DNA of 64,000 nucleotides from Daphnia carinata (Eukaryota > Arthropoda > Branchiopoda > Diplostraca > Daphniidae), in the NCBI RefSeq assembly GCF_022539665.2, contig NC_081334.1, positions 9,270,424 through 9,334,423 of the forward strand, written 5' to 3'. Positions 29,960 through 41,573 of this stretch are shown here, one piece after another. The number at the start of each line of letters is the position of its first letter. Within the stretch, counting starts at the first letter, position 1. Position numbers and translations under genes: made by a program. Under the pieces are notes generated by a model. The model saw nothing but the letters and a program-made list of their open reading frames with translations, was not told the DNA's origin and ran no database searches.

Positions 29960-30118
29960 TGGTGGAGATGCTCCTGCGTTCTCAACTGGTCAGCTGCACG
30001 TTTAACTCAGGTAGGCGTTAGTTGTGAGGGGTCTCTGGAAGTCGAACTCAGCAATTTATTGTTGGGCACGAGGCCACAACAACTGTCTGATAGAACGTGT
30101 GATTGACAGTGGGTCGCG
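29960..30118 (+). other. Gy-G primer-binding site and leader
   Basis: TGGTGGAGATGC directly abuts the LTR at 29960, as expected of a tRNA primer-binding site. The remainder is the leader before gag. Confidence 0.7.
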
Positions 30119-31888
30119 GTGGGTCCTCGTGTTGTTGGGAGAGCGGTCGTCACACGAGCCGGAGCGGGAGAAGAGGAGCGACAGGAAGAGTGGGTTGTCG
30201 ACCGAGGCAGGAAATTGCAAACGCGACGACCGGAGGTGGACGACGCTGCGTCGCACATCTCGCAAGTAGCAGGACCCGTAAGTCAGGAAAGGATCGTAAT
30301 ACAAGCCATTCCGGCGGAAAGCAGGCAGCGGAAGGTGGAGGCCGTTGGCAGCGATCAAGGGACGCGAGTTCAGCGGACTATTGCGACGAATTCGCTCGCG
30401 ACGCAGGAGTTGGTGACCGAAAACCAGGAAGGGGCGCGTCCAGTATCAGTGCAAGCGGAAGGCGCTAGTGACGGAAGAAGCACGGTTGGCGTGGAAGCCG
30501 ACACCACTGGTATCATCGAGAGATCGTCAGGTGCTGAGAGTGAGCAGCTGTCGAGAGAAGAACGCGACGCGGCGGAAGAGCGAAGAGGGGACTTTGAAAG
30601 AAGAAGCCTTCGCGAAGGTCTACGACCTCGAGCGTCTAGCACGTCGCACGCAGCGGTGTTGATCAGGCCGGAAAGAAGTGGACTTAGTGTCGGGGGTTCA
30701 CCAAGGCGGCAGTCCATAGCCCAGGAAGAGGAACTAGCTTGGGATCCTTTTCTGGCAGAGGAGGAGGACATGGCGGAGAGGCCGATCTTCCAGTACAAGG
30801 AGCCGGAGAAATTCCACGGCACGGCGAAGGAAAATGCTGTGGAGTGGATTGATCGTTTTGAAAGGATCGGTCGCCACAACAGATGGACCAATAATGACTT
30901 GGCGAGAGCGATAGACGTGTCGCTCGAGGGAGCGGCCTACAAATGGATTGTAAGCCTTGAGGCGCGGAACGCGCGTCCGGAGCACTGGGAAGACCGAAGA
31001 TAGAGATTCGTGGCAGAGCAGGGGCAGCCAGCGTGCGAGAGGGAAGTACCTGGGCTCAAGTCGTTGTTTCTGAAGCAGTTTGTTGCGGTAAACTTGAAGC
31101 GACAAATGGAGAGGAAGCTGCGGATGAGGGTCCAGGGGAAAGACGAAGACATAACGGAGTATTACCACGACGTTTTGGACTTGTGCCCCATCGTGCAACC
31201 AGACATGGCGGAAGAAGTGTGCATTGACCACCTGTTCAGGGGGTTAAGCCCAGCGCTTTACGAAAGACTGTACGTGCTCGGAATCACGACCTGCGAGGAG
31301 TTTCTGAAAAAAGCAAGACTCCATGCAGATGCTGTGAAAACGGCCTATGAAAGAGGCTATGAAGATGCGCGCCGGGAAAACGAGAAAGCTCCCATCGGGG
31401 GAGTAGGCTTTGACAAGATGCAAGAGCTCCAACGGCAGATACAGGAGCTGCGCGATGAGCTGGCGAAGGCGAGAGGGCCGTCGGGAAAGAAAACCAGCGA
31501 CGGTGAAAAAAGTGAAAATAACCGGAAGCCGAAGAAGAAGAACTCATTCCGATGTTATAATTGCGACGAAGAAGGACATATCACAAGGAATTGGCCAAAG
31601 GAAAAGAAGCGAGACGGCACGCCAAAGCCTACAAAGCCTCCAAAGCCAAAGGGGGCGGAGCCAAAAGCAGCCTGCGCTGTGATTGACGGAGAGCAGAGCC
31701 AATCAAATAGAGCGGCCAATGGCGGCGATCAGCAGCCCACCGAAGAAATTTGGATTGGTGGATGCCCCGTTGAAGCTTTAGTGGACACAAGAGCGGTAAT
31801 TTCTGTAATTACGCCGTCATTAACAAGCAAATTGAAGTTGAAAATTACCCCATGGGATGGACCCATGGTGGTGACAGCCGATGGATAA
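30119..31888 (+). pseudogene. gag: Gy-G gag with nucleocapsid
   Basis: One reading frame (30119-31003, TAG, 31010-31888) is split by a single in-frame stop. A long Arg/Glu-rich N-terminus (about 220 residues) leads to the capsid domain (PEKFHGTAKENAVEWIDRFE). Next come the capsid C-terminus (YYHDVLDLCP...HLFRGLSP) and a heptad region near residues 430-460. The zinc knuckle C-x2-C-x4-H-x4-W has its last Cys replaced by Trp, which should abolish metal binding. At 31780 the protease follows with ALVDTRAV: Gly of the catalytic DTG is Arg. An in-frame TAA near 31886 ends this part. Gag builds the particle and binds RNA. These are clear signs of decay despite well-kept frame length. Confidence 0.85.
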
Positions 31889-33812
31889 CCGCTGCAACCA
31901 AGAGGGAAAGTTGCCCTGACGGTGAGAAATAAGAACACGTCGGTGGAAGGAGAAGTTGTCGTGCTGAAAACTTTTGGACCCGACTTCATCTTGGGAAGGA
32001 ATTTACTGAAGCTCTTTAAGGAATTGAAGATCTGCTTTAGCAGCCATCCGACAGTGGAGCTTGGGGCGATCGACATTGGAGCAGCCAGAGGAGGAGATGC
32101 CTTGAGGAAGGTGACCGCAACAGTGCGTGTCACGGTGCCGAAAAGGAGTGCTGTGCCGGTGAAGGTGTCTATCCCGGAGGGAGGAAGTAAAGATGCAATT
32201 ATGCATCTCCGCCCGTCGAAGAAGCTGCTCGAGAAAAGCGGCTTATCAGCGGGTCACGCGTTGATTGACTGCTCCAATTCGGATGCAGTGGTTCACGTAA
32301 TGAACTTCGATCACACAGATCATGTGATTGTGGAAGGGACATCGCTTGGGCAATTGGTGGCTGTCGACCAGAGCAGCGGTCTTCCGCTGGAAATGGAAGA
32401 TGGTCGTGCAGCCGGAAGGGGCAGTGAACGGCCTGGAAAACGAGACCCGGCTATGTTCGAGGAATGTGTGGCGAAGTCACTGACAGGAGAAGATCGCATG
32501 GACCTCATTTCGCTTTTGATGAGTTTTCAAAAAATGTTCGCTGAAGGCAACGATTGTCTTGGACAGTGTACTGTCCTGGAGCATGCTATACCTACGGGTG
32601 ATGCGGCGCAGATCAAGCAATTACCAAGGCGACGAGCCTGGCAGGAACGGGAACTCATTAAGGCGGAGGTAGACAAGATGTTGCGGCAGGGGGGTATTGA
32701 ACCTGCGCAGAGCCCTGGTCATCGCCAATCGTCCTTGTAAAAAAGAAGGATGGGAAATGGCGATTCTGCATTTATTACAGACGTTTAAATGATGTTACGA
32801 CGAAGGACGTCTATCCACTTCCGCGCATCGACGATGCATTATCGAAGATGGAGGGAGCGACGACGCTTTTTAGTGTTGTAGACCTTCAGAGCGGGTACTG
32901 GCAGGTGCCAGTCGCTGAAGCGGACAAGCCGAAGACAGCGTTTGTGACCCTGGATTGCCTTTACCAGTTCCGTGTAATGCCGTTTGGATTGTGTTCAGAC
33001 CCGAGCACATTCCAGCGGCTCATGGATAAGGTGTTGGCAGGGCTCAAATGGACCAATTGCCTAGTTTACATGGATGATGTCGTCATCTTCGGGAGGGATG
33101 CAAAGGAGCTTCTGGAGAGGCTCGGAAAGGTCTTGTCGTGCTTCCAGAGGGCCAACCTTCAATGCTAGTGAAAAGTAAAAAGGAAATGGGTGAAGAGCTT
33201 TGCTCTTTCTACCGCAAGTTTGTGTCGAACTTCGCCAAGATGGCGTACCCACTCACAGCAATGGAGGGAAAAGGAATGTTCCGGTGGGGAGAGCCAGAGT
33301 GGAGTAGCTTTGCAGAATTGAAGGCGGTTCTGGTAAGGGCAGCTCGACTGGCGCATCCAGATTACGCAAGGACTTTTGAGGTACACCCGGACGCCTGTGA
33401 CTACGGAATAGGCGCAGCATTGATGCAAGGCAGGGACGGGCACGCCATGCCCATTTGTTTTGCGAGCAGAGTGTTAAACAAGTCAGAGAGGAACTATTCA
33501 ATCACCGAGAAGGAGTGCCTGGCCATTGTATGGGCCATGAAGAAGTTTCGCCCATACATCTCGGGAACGAAGGTGGTGGTAAAGACAGATCATCATGCCC
33601 TATGCTGGCTGATGACAAAACAGGAGCTGAGTGGCAGACTGGAACGATGGAGTTTGTCGTTGCAAGAGTACGACATAAGCATCTGCTACAAGAAGGGAAG
33701 TCTCCATGAGGATGCAGATGCTCTGTCGCGTTACCCAATACAGGAGGGGGTGGAGGAAGGACACGCGACACCTATTCCAGTTGCGGCTATGGCGATGGAC
33801 GTTCAGTCCTGA
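31889..33812 (+). pseudogene. pol: Gy-G protease end, reverse transcriptase, RNase H
   Basis: From 31922 the frame carries the end of protease (GPDFILGRNL), a linker, and the RT start. A frameshift near 32715 precedes VKKKDGKWRF. RT follows with YPLPRIDDAL, FSVVDLQSGYW, MPFGLCSDPSTFQ and YMDD (near 33068). After QRANLQC (33165) about 60 residues normally linking to SFYRKFV are missing, i.e. a deletion in the RT thumb/connection. RNase H (DACDYGIG, ITEKECLA, KTDHHAL) is open from 33138 to 33812. RT here uses Met in YMDD and Tyr in the usual CVDYR box (CIYYR). Confidence 0.85.
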
Positions 33813-35026
33813 ACTGACGGACAGGATCGCGTAAAGCAGTGGAAGCGGATCAAGCAGGCGATGATCAACAACACTTCCACGCGATATGGGAACTTCGTGC
33901 TGAAGGAAGGCCTGTTGTACCTCAGAACGATCAGGTTCGGACAAGAATTTGATCGGCTCTGGGTGCCTCCAGAGAAACGGAAGGAAGCACTGTCGTGGGT
34001 TCATGATGAACCTATGGCGGGGCACCTTGGACAAGCAAGAACTCTGGAGAGGGCTCGGCAGAGGTTTTACTGGCCGAAGATGGATAGAGCAGTTATCCGG
34101 TATGTCAAGGCATGCAAAAGTTGTCAGACACGGAAGCCAGATCAAGGGAGAAAGAAGGGACTCATGGAGATTACTCAAGTGGGAGGACCCTTCGAAAGGA
34201 TCGGGATAGATATCCTTGGTTCATTCCCGCGATCACGAAGCGGGAATACAAGCGTGATCGTTTCCATAGACTACCTTACTAAGTGGGTAGAAACAAGGGC
34301 CGTACCGGATGCCACGGCTCGGCAAATAGCAAAATTCTTCGTTGAGGAAATCGTGTTGCGGCATGGATTTCCGCGGGAGGTGACGTCCGATCAAGGGAAG
34401 TGTTTTACGGCAGAAGTAACCCGTGAGGTGTTCGCCCTTCTACGACTCTCACATCGGATGACGGTGCCTTACCACCAACAGACCAATGCTCTTTGGAGCG
34501 GCAAAACAAGACGCTGGCGACCATGCTGGTGATGTATGTGGACGATAGTCACGAGGACTCAGACGAGTTCCTCGGCTTTGTCACGTTTGCCTACAACTCG
34601 GCGCGCCAGGAGAGCACCAAACATACACCATTCATGCTGGTGTATGCACGGGAAGCAGTGATTCCGACGGACCTGCTAGCGGCGACAGGCCCGAGTCAAT
34701 CCAAGCTTGTTGATGCAGGGGATCTAATGAAGGCAATGGCGAGCTTGAGGGAGGACGTGAGGGATAGACTGTCCCTGGTGCAGCAGCGCCAGAAGACGCA
34801 GTACGATACCAGAAACAGTCAGGCACCGGTATACGAACCTGGTGACCTGGTATTAGTCTTCCGGCCGCAGAGGAAGAAAGGGCTAGCGGAAAAATTACTG
34901 CACCAGTACGTGGGCCCATTCAAGGTGGTCAGGCAGATCACCGATTTAATCTACGAGCTTCGAAAGCCTTCTGCGAAGAGGACCATTGTGGTCCATGTTT
35001 CACAAATGAAGAAGTTTGTTGCGTAG
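33813..35026 (+). pseudogene. pol: Gy-G integrase
   Basis: The first frame (33861-34532) has the zinc finger (H..EPMAGHLG and C-x2-C in CKSCQTRK), the catalytic Asp in GIDILG and the Asp in TSDQGKCF. A frameshift near 34490 puts the catalytic Glu (ALxERQNKTL) into the second frame (34493-35026), which continues with FAYNSARQ and YEPGDLVLVF, and ends with VVHVSQMKKFVA. An in-frame TAG at 35024-35026 separates it from the env frame. It is colinear with gypsy integrases. Confidence 0.85.
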
Positions 35027-35050
35027 TCGGAGGACGAATTCGATGGCGTA

Positions 35051-37306
35051 GTGGAAGCTGAGGAAGTGACGCGTACTGACAATCCTGAAGGAACGCCAGA
35101 GGACGACACCACGGCAGTGACCGAGGAACCGAGGGCAACGGAGGAACCTGAGGTGGCGGCGCGTGCTGGCGCGGATCCTGAGAGATCGCTGCAAAGCGAT
35201 ACTGCGGCGGTGGCTAGTCAACCCAAGGCGAAAGGCGCAAGGGGGAAGGCGAAACGCCGACCACTGGAAGTAATAGAAGAGGAGGATTGTAGTGGAGGTC
35301 TACAATTGGAAGAGGAGCCAAGGCCTGGGTTGCAAGAGAAGATTGAACCGTCACCAGGTCGTCCGATCCGACAAAGCCGGGCACCAGGATGGATGAAGAA
35401 CATGCTGCTTTTATCATTGATCTGTACCATTGGACAGATGATCCAAGCGCATGAAATGAAAGGAAAGTTCGTGGTGACGGAAAGAGCGGTGTTTCACCCG
35501 GAGGGAACCAAGGCGCTAGGCGATTCTGAATGGATCGTCATTTACGATGTACCAACCAAACGGGCGGAGCAGGTGATCAAGCGTGTCACCAACTGGGTAG
35601 ACGAAATGCTTCGAGCATTTGACAAGGTCGCAACGGCAAATTTCCCAATGGAAGTAAAGCCATTCTTGGAGGGACCTGCGTTCGATTTGGTGGAAATCAA
35701 GTCCAGAGCGGAGCGTCGGCGGCAGGAGTTCAGGGAGCTGGAGAGAGCCCTGAAAGGTCATGGAACCCGGAGGAAGCGCGGGATGTTCGACGCTGGAGGC
35801 AAATTACTTAGCTGGTTATTTGAGACCGCTGCCACCCAAGAGCTAGAGTCGGTGCATTCAAGGCTCGAATCTTTCGACAAGAAGGGCCTGGAAGTAGTGC
35901 ACCTTCTTCAGGAGCAAGCGACACTCCTGAATGTCACGCTGGGACACTGGTGGAACATGAGGCAGAAATTAACAGCTTGATGGCGGCGTCGGGACAGATG
36001 CGCCGCGAACAAGCTCAACTGAGAAAGGCCTTCAACGAGAGCTGGACACCTGGCGAGAGAATTGCTTTATCTCCAAAAAGTCGCGAGGTCGATTAAGAAA
36101 GCTAACCGCGCACTGGACTGGACGGCGGAAGTCCTGCACGGCTGGCAGACGGGGCTGGCGGAGGCAGCAGTAGGGAAGCTGTCACCCCCTGATGTGCCCC
36201 CCGAATGTACTGAATCAAGCGTTGGAGTCGGTTCGACAGGCGTTGCCACAAGGATGGGGGCTGACATCGGCCCTTCAAGGGGTAATGGCTGGAGGGCCTA
36301 CCAAGATGCTAGGGTGGAGGCGGCACTGGCAAACGGCAACATCCGGTGGTTTATTCATTTACCGGTATTCGAATTTAATTATGCTTTGCAGATTTACAGT
36401 GTTTTCCCGATGCCAGTGTCCACCAGTAAAGGGGAATCGATGTCCCACTCCTACGCTGGATTGGCTCCGTATCTGGGGGTGTCGCCGGATCGTCAACTGT
36501 TTGTGGAGTTCAATGCTGATGAAGCGCGGAAATGTGCGCCGTTCATGGGCAGTGTGTGCCCTTTCTTAAAGCCCATTGACCGAAAAGGAAGGATGAAGAG
36601 CTGTACGGTGGCCGTGTTTCTTCAGGAGCAGGGAGCAATTCAAAAGACTTGTCGTTTGGACAGTAAAAAGTGGGCCGGCATAGATCTGTTTTATGTCGGA
36701 GGACGAAAGTGGGGCTACGCGGGGAAGGGCAATGTGACTATAGTGCTCCAGTGCCCTGGTAAAAGGATCGGCGGAATAGGTTTGCCGCAAGTTCTGCCAG
36801 CAGCAGGTGTCATAAAAATCCCAAGACTTTGTTCGGCTACCTCAGATGACTGGGTTCTGCAAGCGAGCTTCCGACAGATGCTGCCAATGAACGTCACAAG
36901 TGTCATTGACGAAGAAGCGGCCGGGATGCTGAGCAGCTTACTGGTGCCGGTGATGGAGCAACCGCAAACAGTAGTAAAGAGCCCAATAATGGAGGATGCA
37001 CCAGCAGCGCTTCGCCCACCAATGCGTATAGACAGAGCAGGGGTGACTTCTCATCTGAAAGCTATCGAAGGCCTACGCCGACAATGGGAAGAAGAAGAGA
37101 ACGTTAAGCGGTACCCATTTGGATGGGTTATTGGATTTCTGTTTCCAGTACCTCTTATTGTGTATCTGATGTTTGAATATCGGAGGTTGAGGAACCATGT
37201 CGATATCCTGTTATTGGCTCGCGCCACTGAAGTGCAAGAGCCCAAAAACGGGGACAAATCCGATTCTGGCACGGTGGCGGGAACCTCGTCACCGAACGTG
37301 CAATAG
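35051..37306 (+). pseudogene. env: Gy-G errantivirus/baculovirus F-type env
   Basis: The frame 35051-35980 is in the same frame as pol before it. An acidic linker precedes a likely signal peptide (near 35395-35455, MLLLSLICTIG) and an ectodomain. A furin site RRKR is followed directly by a fusion-peptide-like GMFDAGGKLLSWLF (near 35770-35820), the arrangement seen in insect errantivirus Env and baculovirus F. Heptads follow. After frameshifts near 35970-36060, the second frame (36062-37306) gives a Cys-rich ectodomain and a C-terminal membrane helix (near 37120-37175), then a short tail with a Lys/Asp end. It would mediate membrane fusion if intact. This copy is split. The assignment rests on furin plus fusion-peptide layout, position and anchor. 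Confidence 0.8.
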
Positions 37307-37430
37307 CCTTATTGAATGTAGGCGCTTTGGCCAGCTGAATGTTGGCCAAACCAGTAGAAGTTATATGTGTAGTTTCCTTTATGGGGTTGTCAACATTTCA
37401 GGCGCCCCGTGCTTTTAGGTAGGAGGGAGA

Positions 37431-37736
37431 TGTAGCGCCAATGGACTTTGTCGCCTATCGCGCGATGATAGGCGATCCGTAAGTCAACTATTGGCTGGCA
37501 TTTGTCGCTCTGACCGGATGTCGGGAGCTTTAAACCCCCGACTCTGACAAGTTTTTAGCAGTTCAGTTAGTAGTCGAGTAATTGAGTGAGTTGGTTAGTG
37601 AGTTAGTTCAACAGAAGTCCTTCATCGAGTTGCTGTGTCGTAGTCGTCGACTAGTTGTTTGAGTTATCACCTGTGCTTAGTGCTGTATCTTTGTGAAGTG
37701 AGTCCAATAAACGAACCTTATCCCAGAGTTGTTACA
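37431..37736 (+). repeat. Gy-G 3' LTR
   Basis: This is 306 bp, preceded by a purine-rich tract (AGGTAGGAGGGAGA), a good polypurine primer. The GTAC duplication follows at 37737-37740. Divergence from the 5' LTR (about 2.5% by eye) suggests a moderately old insertion. Confidence 0.92.
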
Positions 37737-38450
37737 GTACATTACACTTGTGTCTTCGTATGTTTCGTGCCGCCTATCGATTTTAATGTCATTGGGGAGT
37801 ATTGGTTGTCTCCCGAAAAATAGGAAGAATGGGCTATTTCGATGTGTTGTAAGCGAGTGTGGCGAATGGAAGATATTTGTCCTAGTTTTTCGGGTTCATC
37901 CGTCACATAACATGCTAACATATCGCAAAGTGTTCTGTTGAATCGTTCTACCAATCCATCTGTTTGAGGATGGTATGCCGTTGTTCTGATTTGTATGATT
38001 TTGAATAATTTGCCAATTTCTTGGATTAGGCTCGACAGAAAGTTTGCCCCTTGATCTGTTAGAACGATTTCTGGGGATCCATATTTGGTAAGAATATCAT
38101 TAACCAAGACTGTAGCAATTGTGTGGGCAGTTTGATCTCTCATTGGCACTGTAAAAACGAAACGACTGGCGTAATCTGATAGGACTAAAATATACCTATG
38201 TCCGTTTGCGCTTGAACTGGTTCCACAATATCCATTGCAAGTCTTTCCCACACCCTTTCGACTTGGGGCAGATACGTACGTGCTTTACTTCCTCCCACAC
38301 AGCTTTGCGTTTTGCGGCATTTTAGGAAAATTTTTTGGATTTGTTCTGTTACAATTTGTCGCATGTGGGAAGTGTTATTGCTGTGCTTGTCATCATTTTT
38401 TCGACCTTAAATGTCCCGCTAACATGTGATCATGATTTCCTTGCTCTTGA
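37737..38450 (-). pseudogene. pol: Gy-E integrase, N-terminal and core part
   Basis: The frame 38251-37742 holds the core with a D..ASRFVF region, VLTDQGANF (catalytic Asp), RTTAYHPQTDG and LVERFNRT (catalytic Glu). The upstream zinc finger (HDHMLAGHL near 38430) is readable with frame breaks, and the first catalytic Asp region is degraded near 38240. It stops at the Gy-G insertion. The remainder is at 29308-29640. Confidence 0.8.
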
Positions 38451-39500
38451 ATCTGCTAATTTTACTTTTCTGGCTATCTTCTAGTATTTTTTTCATTAAT
38501 TTTTGGCCATGTTTATCTGCGTGCTGTAGTTCTATCCATCTGATTTCGACCAAAGACCTTTCACTTTTTACTTTCATTCTCTAGTTTTACGTTTCCTCGA
38601 AACTTTCGCTTTCCTTTTGAGGACTTTCTCTTTCGAAACTTTTGCTTACCTCTTAGAGAAATTCATTTTCCTCTCAAGGTGTTTTTAATTGTTGTTTTCT
38701 TGTGGTTGACCACCTGATCGCGATCGTTCAGATGTTTAGAGCTATACGCTATGACGACTTCCGCGCCGTCTGATTCACGGGGTTCCTGTACGGTGGACTC
38801 CGCTGAATCCGCGGATTAAGGTAGAGTCTGTATCTAAGCCAAGACTGCTCCTATTCCGTATCCTGAAGCATCTGTGTAGATGATAAATTCGCGCGTGAAA
38901 TCTGAATACCTAGATAGATCTAGTTATGAGACAGTTCTTGATACAGTCAAAGGCGTCCCTTTGTTCCTCTCCCCATTTCCACTTGGTTGATTTTTTCGTT
39001 AGCGCTGTCAGTGGATGGGCTTTATCAGCAAAAGCCAGGATGAGTTTTTTGTAATAGCTAGCCAGACCTAAAAATGAGCTCAATTCTTTCACGGTTTTGG
39101 GAGCTGGGTATTTGATGCTTGCTTCCAGCTTTTTCGTACTCCGTGTTATTTCTGTTTTCGAGACAATGTATCCTAAAATATCTAACTCTTCTTTGAAAAA
39201 TTCATATTTCTTTTTTTTTAACTTCAATCCTGCGTCTTTAAGAAGCTTAAACACTGCTTCCAGATGTGTCACATGTTCTGCAATGTCATTACTGAACACT
39301 ATGATGTCATCCAGGTAAACCAATACGAATTTGAACAATACTGATTTCAAGATGTTATTCATTGCTCGTTGAAAAGTCTTGGTGCATTTGTAATTCCAAA
39401 TGGAATTCTATTAAATTCTTATTGTTTAAATTCACAGATGAAGGCGGTTTTGTGTTTGTCGCTTTCTTCTATCTCGATTTGCCAGTAGCTGCTTAGTAAG
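38451..39500 (-). pseudogene. pol: Gy-E reverse transcriptase and RNase H, degraded
   Basis: RT palm to connection is open from 39362 to 38910 (LVYLDDIIVFS with YLDD, LGYIVSKTEI, LSSFLGLASYYKK). RNase H is heavily damaged: a DASGYGIG-like stretch near 38860-38890 and IAYSSKHLN near 38730-38745 can be read, then about 250 bp of low-complexity sequence (TTTCGAAACTTT-like repeats near 38590-38650) replaces the rest. Confidence 0.75.
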
Positions 39501-39890
39501 TCCAATGTTGAGAAGTAAAACTGATCGGCTCAATGCATCAATGGTGTCGTCAATTCCTGGTAATGGGTATTTGTCTTTACGGTTATTTGGTTTAGTTCCC
39601 TATAGTCAATACAGATACGCATTTCTCTATCTTTTTGGGTACCATTACAACTGCTGCCGCAAATGGGTTGTGACTCTCCCTAATAATCTTGTTACTAAAC
39701 ATCACTTCAATTTTTGTTTTGATAATAAGTTTTAATGTTTCTGGTGTCCTGCGCAATCTTTGAGTAATTGAGCGTTGTATCATAACTGTTAATGGAATGC
39801 TTCATCAGTTGCCAAACCCAAATCTGATTAGTTTTCTGCGAATAGGGCCTCGTGTCTTTTCAGTAGAATTTCGATTTTTAATACGTATCT
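39501..39890 (-). pseudogene. pol: Gy-E reverse transcriptase, 5' part
   Basis: The minus strand reads TQRLRRTPE, the RT start region (IIRESHNPFAAAVVMVPKK) and a degraded CIDY.. box, with frame breaks near 39600 and 39530 (LTGIDDTIDALS-like). It is homologous to Gy-F RT at 58600-58920, about 85-90% similar by eye. Confidence 0.75.
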
Positions 39891-40440
39891 CTTCAGGTCG
39901 CTTCACTTTCTTGGGTTAGTCTAATTCGTTTGGATTTCTTGTTATTGTCTGATTGGGAAAAAGATTCTAGGCTGCGATAATCTGCTTCTGTAAGCTCATT
40001 GTTGTCGTTATTCTCTTGTATACGTTCTGGGAGGAGTGGAATGTGGATGCCTGCTTTGCCAAATGTTAGGCTGTATATTGGGCGTATGTTTTTTCCAAAG
40101 CTGTGTTCTATCCCAAAATGGTCGTAGTTGATCTGCCTGTTTCTGGTATTAATTTTTACATTGTTGCTCGATAAAAAGTCTAAACCCAAGATGCAACTTT
40201 CGTTTAAGTTTTCCATGATATAGAAATGTTGATTAATAACATGGTTGTCGTTAATGATAATTGAAAATTCAAATTACCCAATTGATTTTAGTATTTGTCC
40301 TGACAAACACCCCTGGAAGGGTGTTTTTTTAATTTCTTTAAGCGTTTCCTTGGCTTTTGGGTTGCATAATATGATGTCTGAAACTAAACTGGCTGCGGCT
40401 CCTGTGTCTACTAAAGCATGAACTTCTTTTCCAAAAATTC
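39891..40440 (-). pseudogene. pol: Gy-E aspartic protease
   Basis: The catalytic motif ALVDTGAAAS is encoded near 40417-40389, followed after a frame change by the frame 40216-39893 with ESCILGLDFLSSNNVKI and a linker to RT. The Gy-F counterpart (57990-58461) is colinear. Matures Gag-Pol. The DTG triad is kept, but the frame is interrupted near 40270. Confidence 0.75.
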
Positions 40441-40980
40441 TAATGGGTATACGTATTAGTTTGGATTTTGTGGTTGAAAGTTCGGTTGATTGTAGTGTGT
40501 CGGCCGTCGCTTATCTCACTCACTAGCTTCGTTATTTCTCTTGGTTCGTTAAAAACGTCTAAGTCTTCAGTTTCGGCGAATGTTACATGTTGCATCCTAA
40601 ATTCTTTTATTCTGTTTTCCAGATACTTAATTTTTTCTTCTCGGTCTTCCGCTAAAATACTGGTCTCTTGTAATTCCTCTTCAAGATTTTGCAGCAATAT
40701 CTATCAGGCTTCCCCGTAACCCGGCTTTTTCGGTTAATGTTTTTTCAAGGTTTTCTTTTGTTTCCTTTCTTTCTGTCTGACGTTGTTTGTCTATTTCCAA
40801 GGCTGCTTTTATCTGTTGCTCGGCGGTTTCTAAACTTTTAACCAGTTGTTTTCTTTCAACTTCAAGCTTGCTAATTATTTCTTGCCCTTCTCTCTCAACA
40901 GCTATGTTGTTTTCGTCTCTTTTTCTTAAAAGGTTCTGCAATTGGCTTTCTATTGCTGTGGTATATTTCAAGGCTGCGTT
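40441..40980 (-). pseudogene. gag: Gy-E gag coiled-coil region, internally deleted
   Basis: Two frames (40983-40681 and 40697-40440) give a coiled coil (QLQNLLRKRDENN, LEKTLTEKAGLRGSL, EEKIKYLENRIKE) matching Gy-F 43490-43860. After KLVSEIS the sequence jumps to the NTYTH end just before protease. The ~2 kb of gag present in Gy-F, including the zinc knuckle, is deleted. A frame change lies near 40690. Confidence 0.7.
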
Positions 40981-41573
40981 CAATTTACTTTGGATGCACC
41001 TTCTTACTGCATGTAATGGGGTTCCATCGTTGTTAGGGAAAGTTTACCATCCTCCAACTCCATTATAGCTTGTCTCCGCAGCTAAATTTTTTCTGCTCGG
41101 GTTGCTGATACAGGTGCTATCGTTTTCATCCGACAGTTTTTACACTTTTCTGCTCCCCATGGCTGGTTGTAAGATTTTTTGCTTTTTTGGTGTATTTCGT
41201 ACTGTAGATAGTTGTCACTGTCATATCCTATTGTGAAGTCGACACTGTAGTCACTTTCCTTATCGGGTTCTATTCCACTATACGGCATCATTGATTTCTC
41301 ATTTTCATCTTCACTTGATTCACTACGTTCATCCAGTTTTTCTCCATTTCCAAAAACGTTGTTGCTTTTTCGTCTATTTCTATTTCGTTGTATGCCGTAT
41401 GTGGCATTGTGTCGTACCAATTGCTTGTTTTCATCTGCACTCTTCAAATTCTGTTTTGCTTTGTAGTCCTGTTGACTATCTTCGCTTTATCTGCCATTAG
41501 TGATTAGCTCGTATACCCTTTTCGTCTTTCGGGAGATGGTGTTTACTCTTGTTTTGTTAACTGAGCAGTGTGT
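40981..41573 (-). pseudogene. gag: Gy-E gag N-terminal region
   Basis: Homologous to 23566-24196. A start ATG at about 41573 is followed by NTISRKTKRVYELI, then a frame change, then 41447-41082 with ENKQLVRHN, ENEKSMMPYSGIEPD, IGYDSDNY and a Cys-x2-Cys pair (CKNCRMK). It ends in SKLN at the same base as the ankyrin version. The domain is unrecognised. Confidence 0.6.

Larger units (their letters stand above)
29641..37736 (+). mobile_element. Gy-G, env-bearing Ty3/gypsy element nested in Gy-E
   Basis: It has complete ends: 5' LTR 29641-29959 and 3' LTR 37431-37736, with the exact 4 bp target duplication GTAC on both sides (29637-29640, 37737-37740). Order is gag, protease, RT, RNase H, integrase, env, on the + strand. 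It is GC-richer than its surroundings. Gag to RT and env carry stops and frameshifts, and one RT segment is deleted. Its errantivirus-like env is unrelated to that of the host element. Confidence 0.92.
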
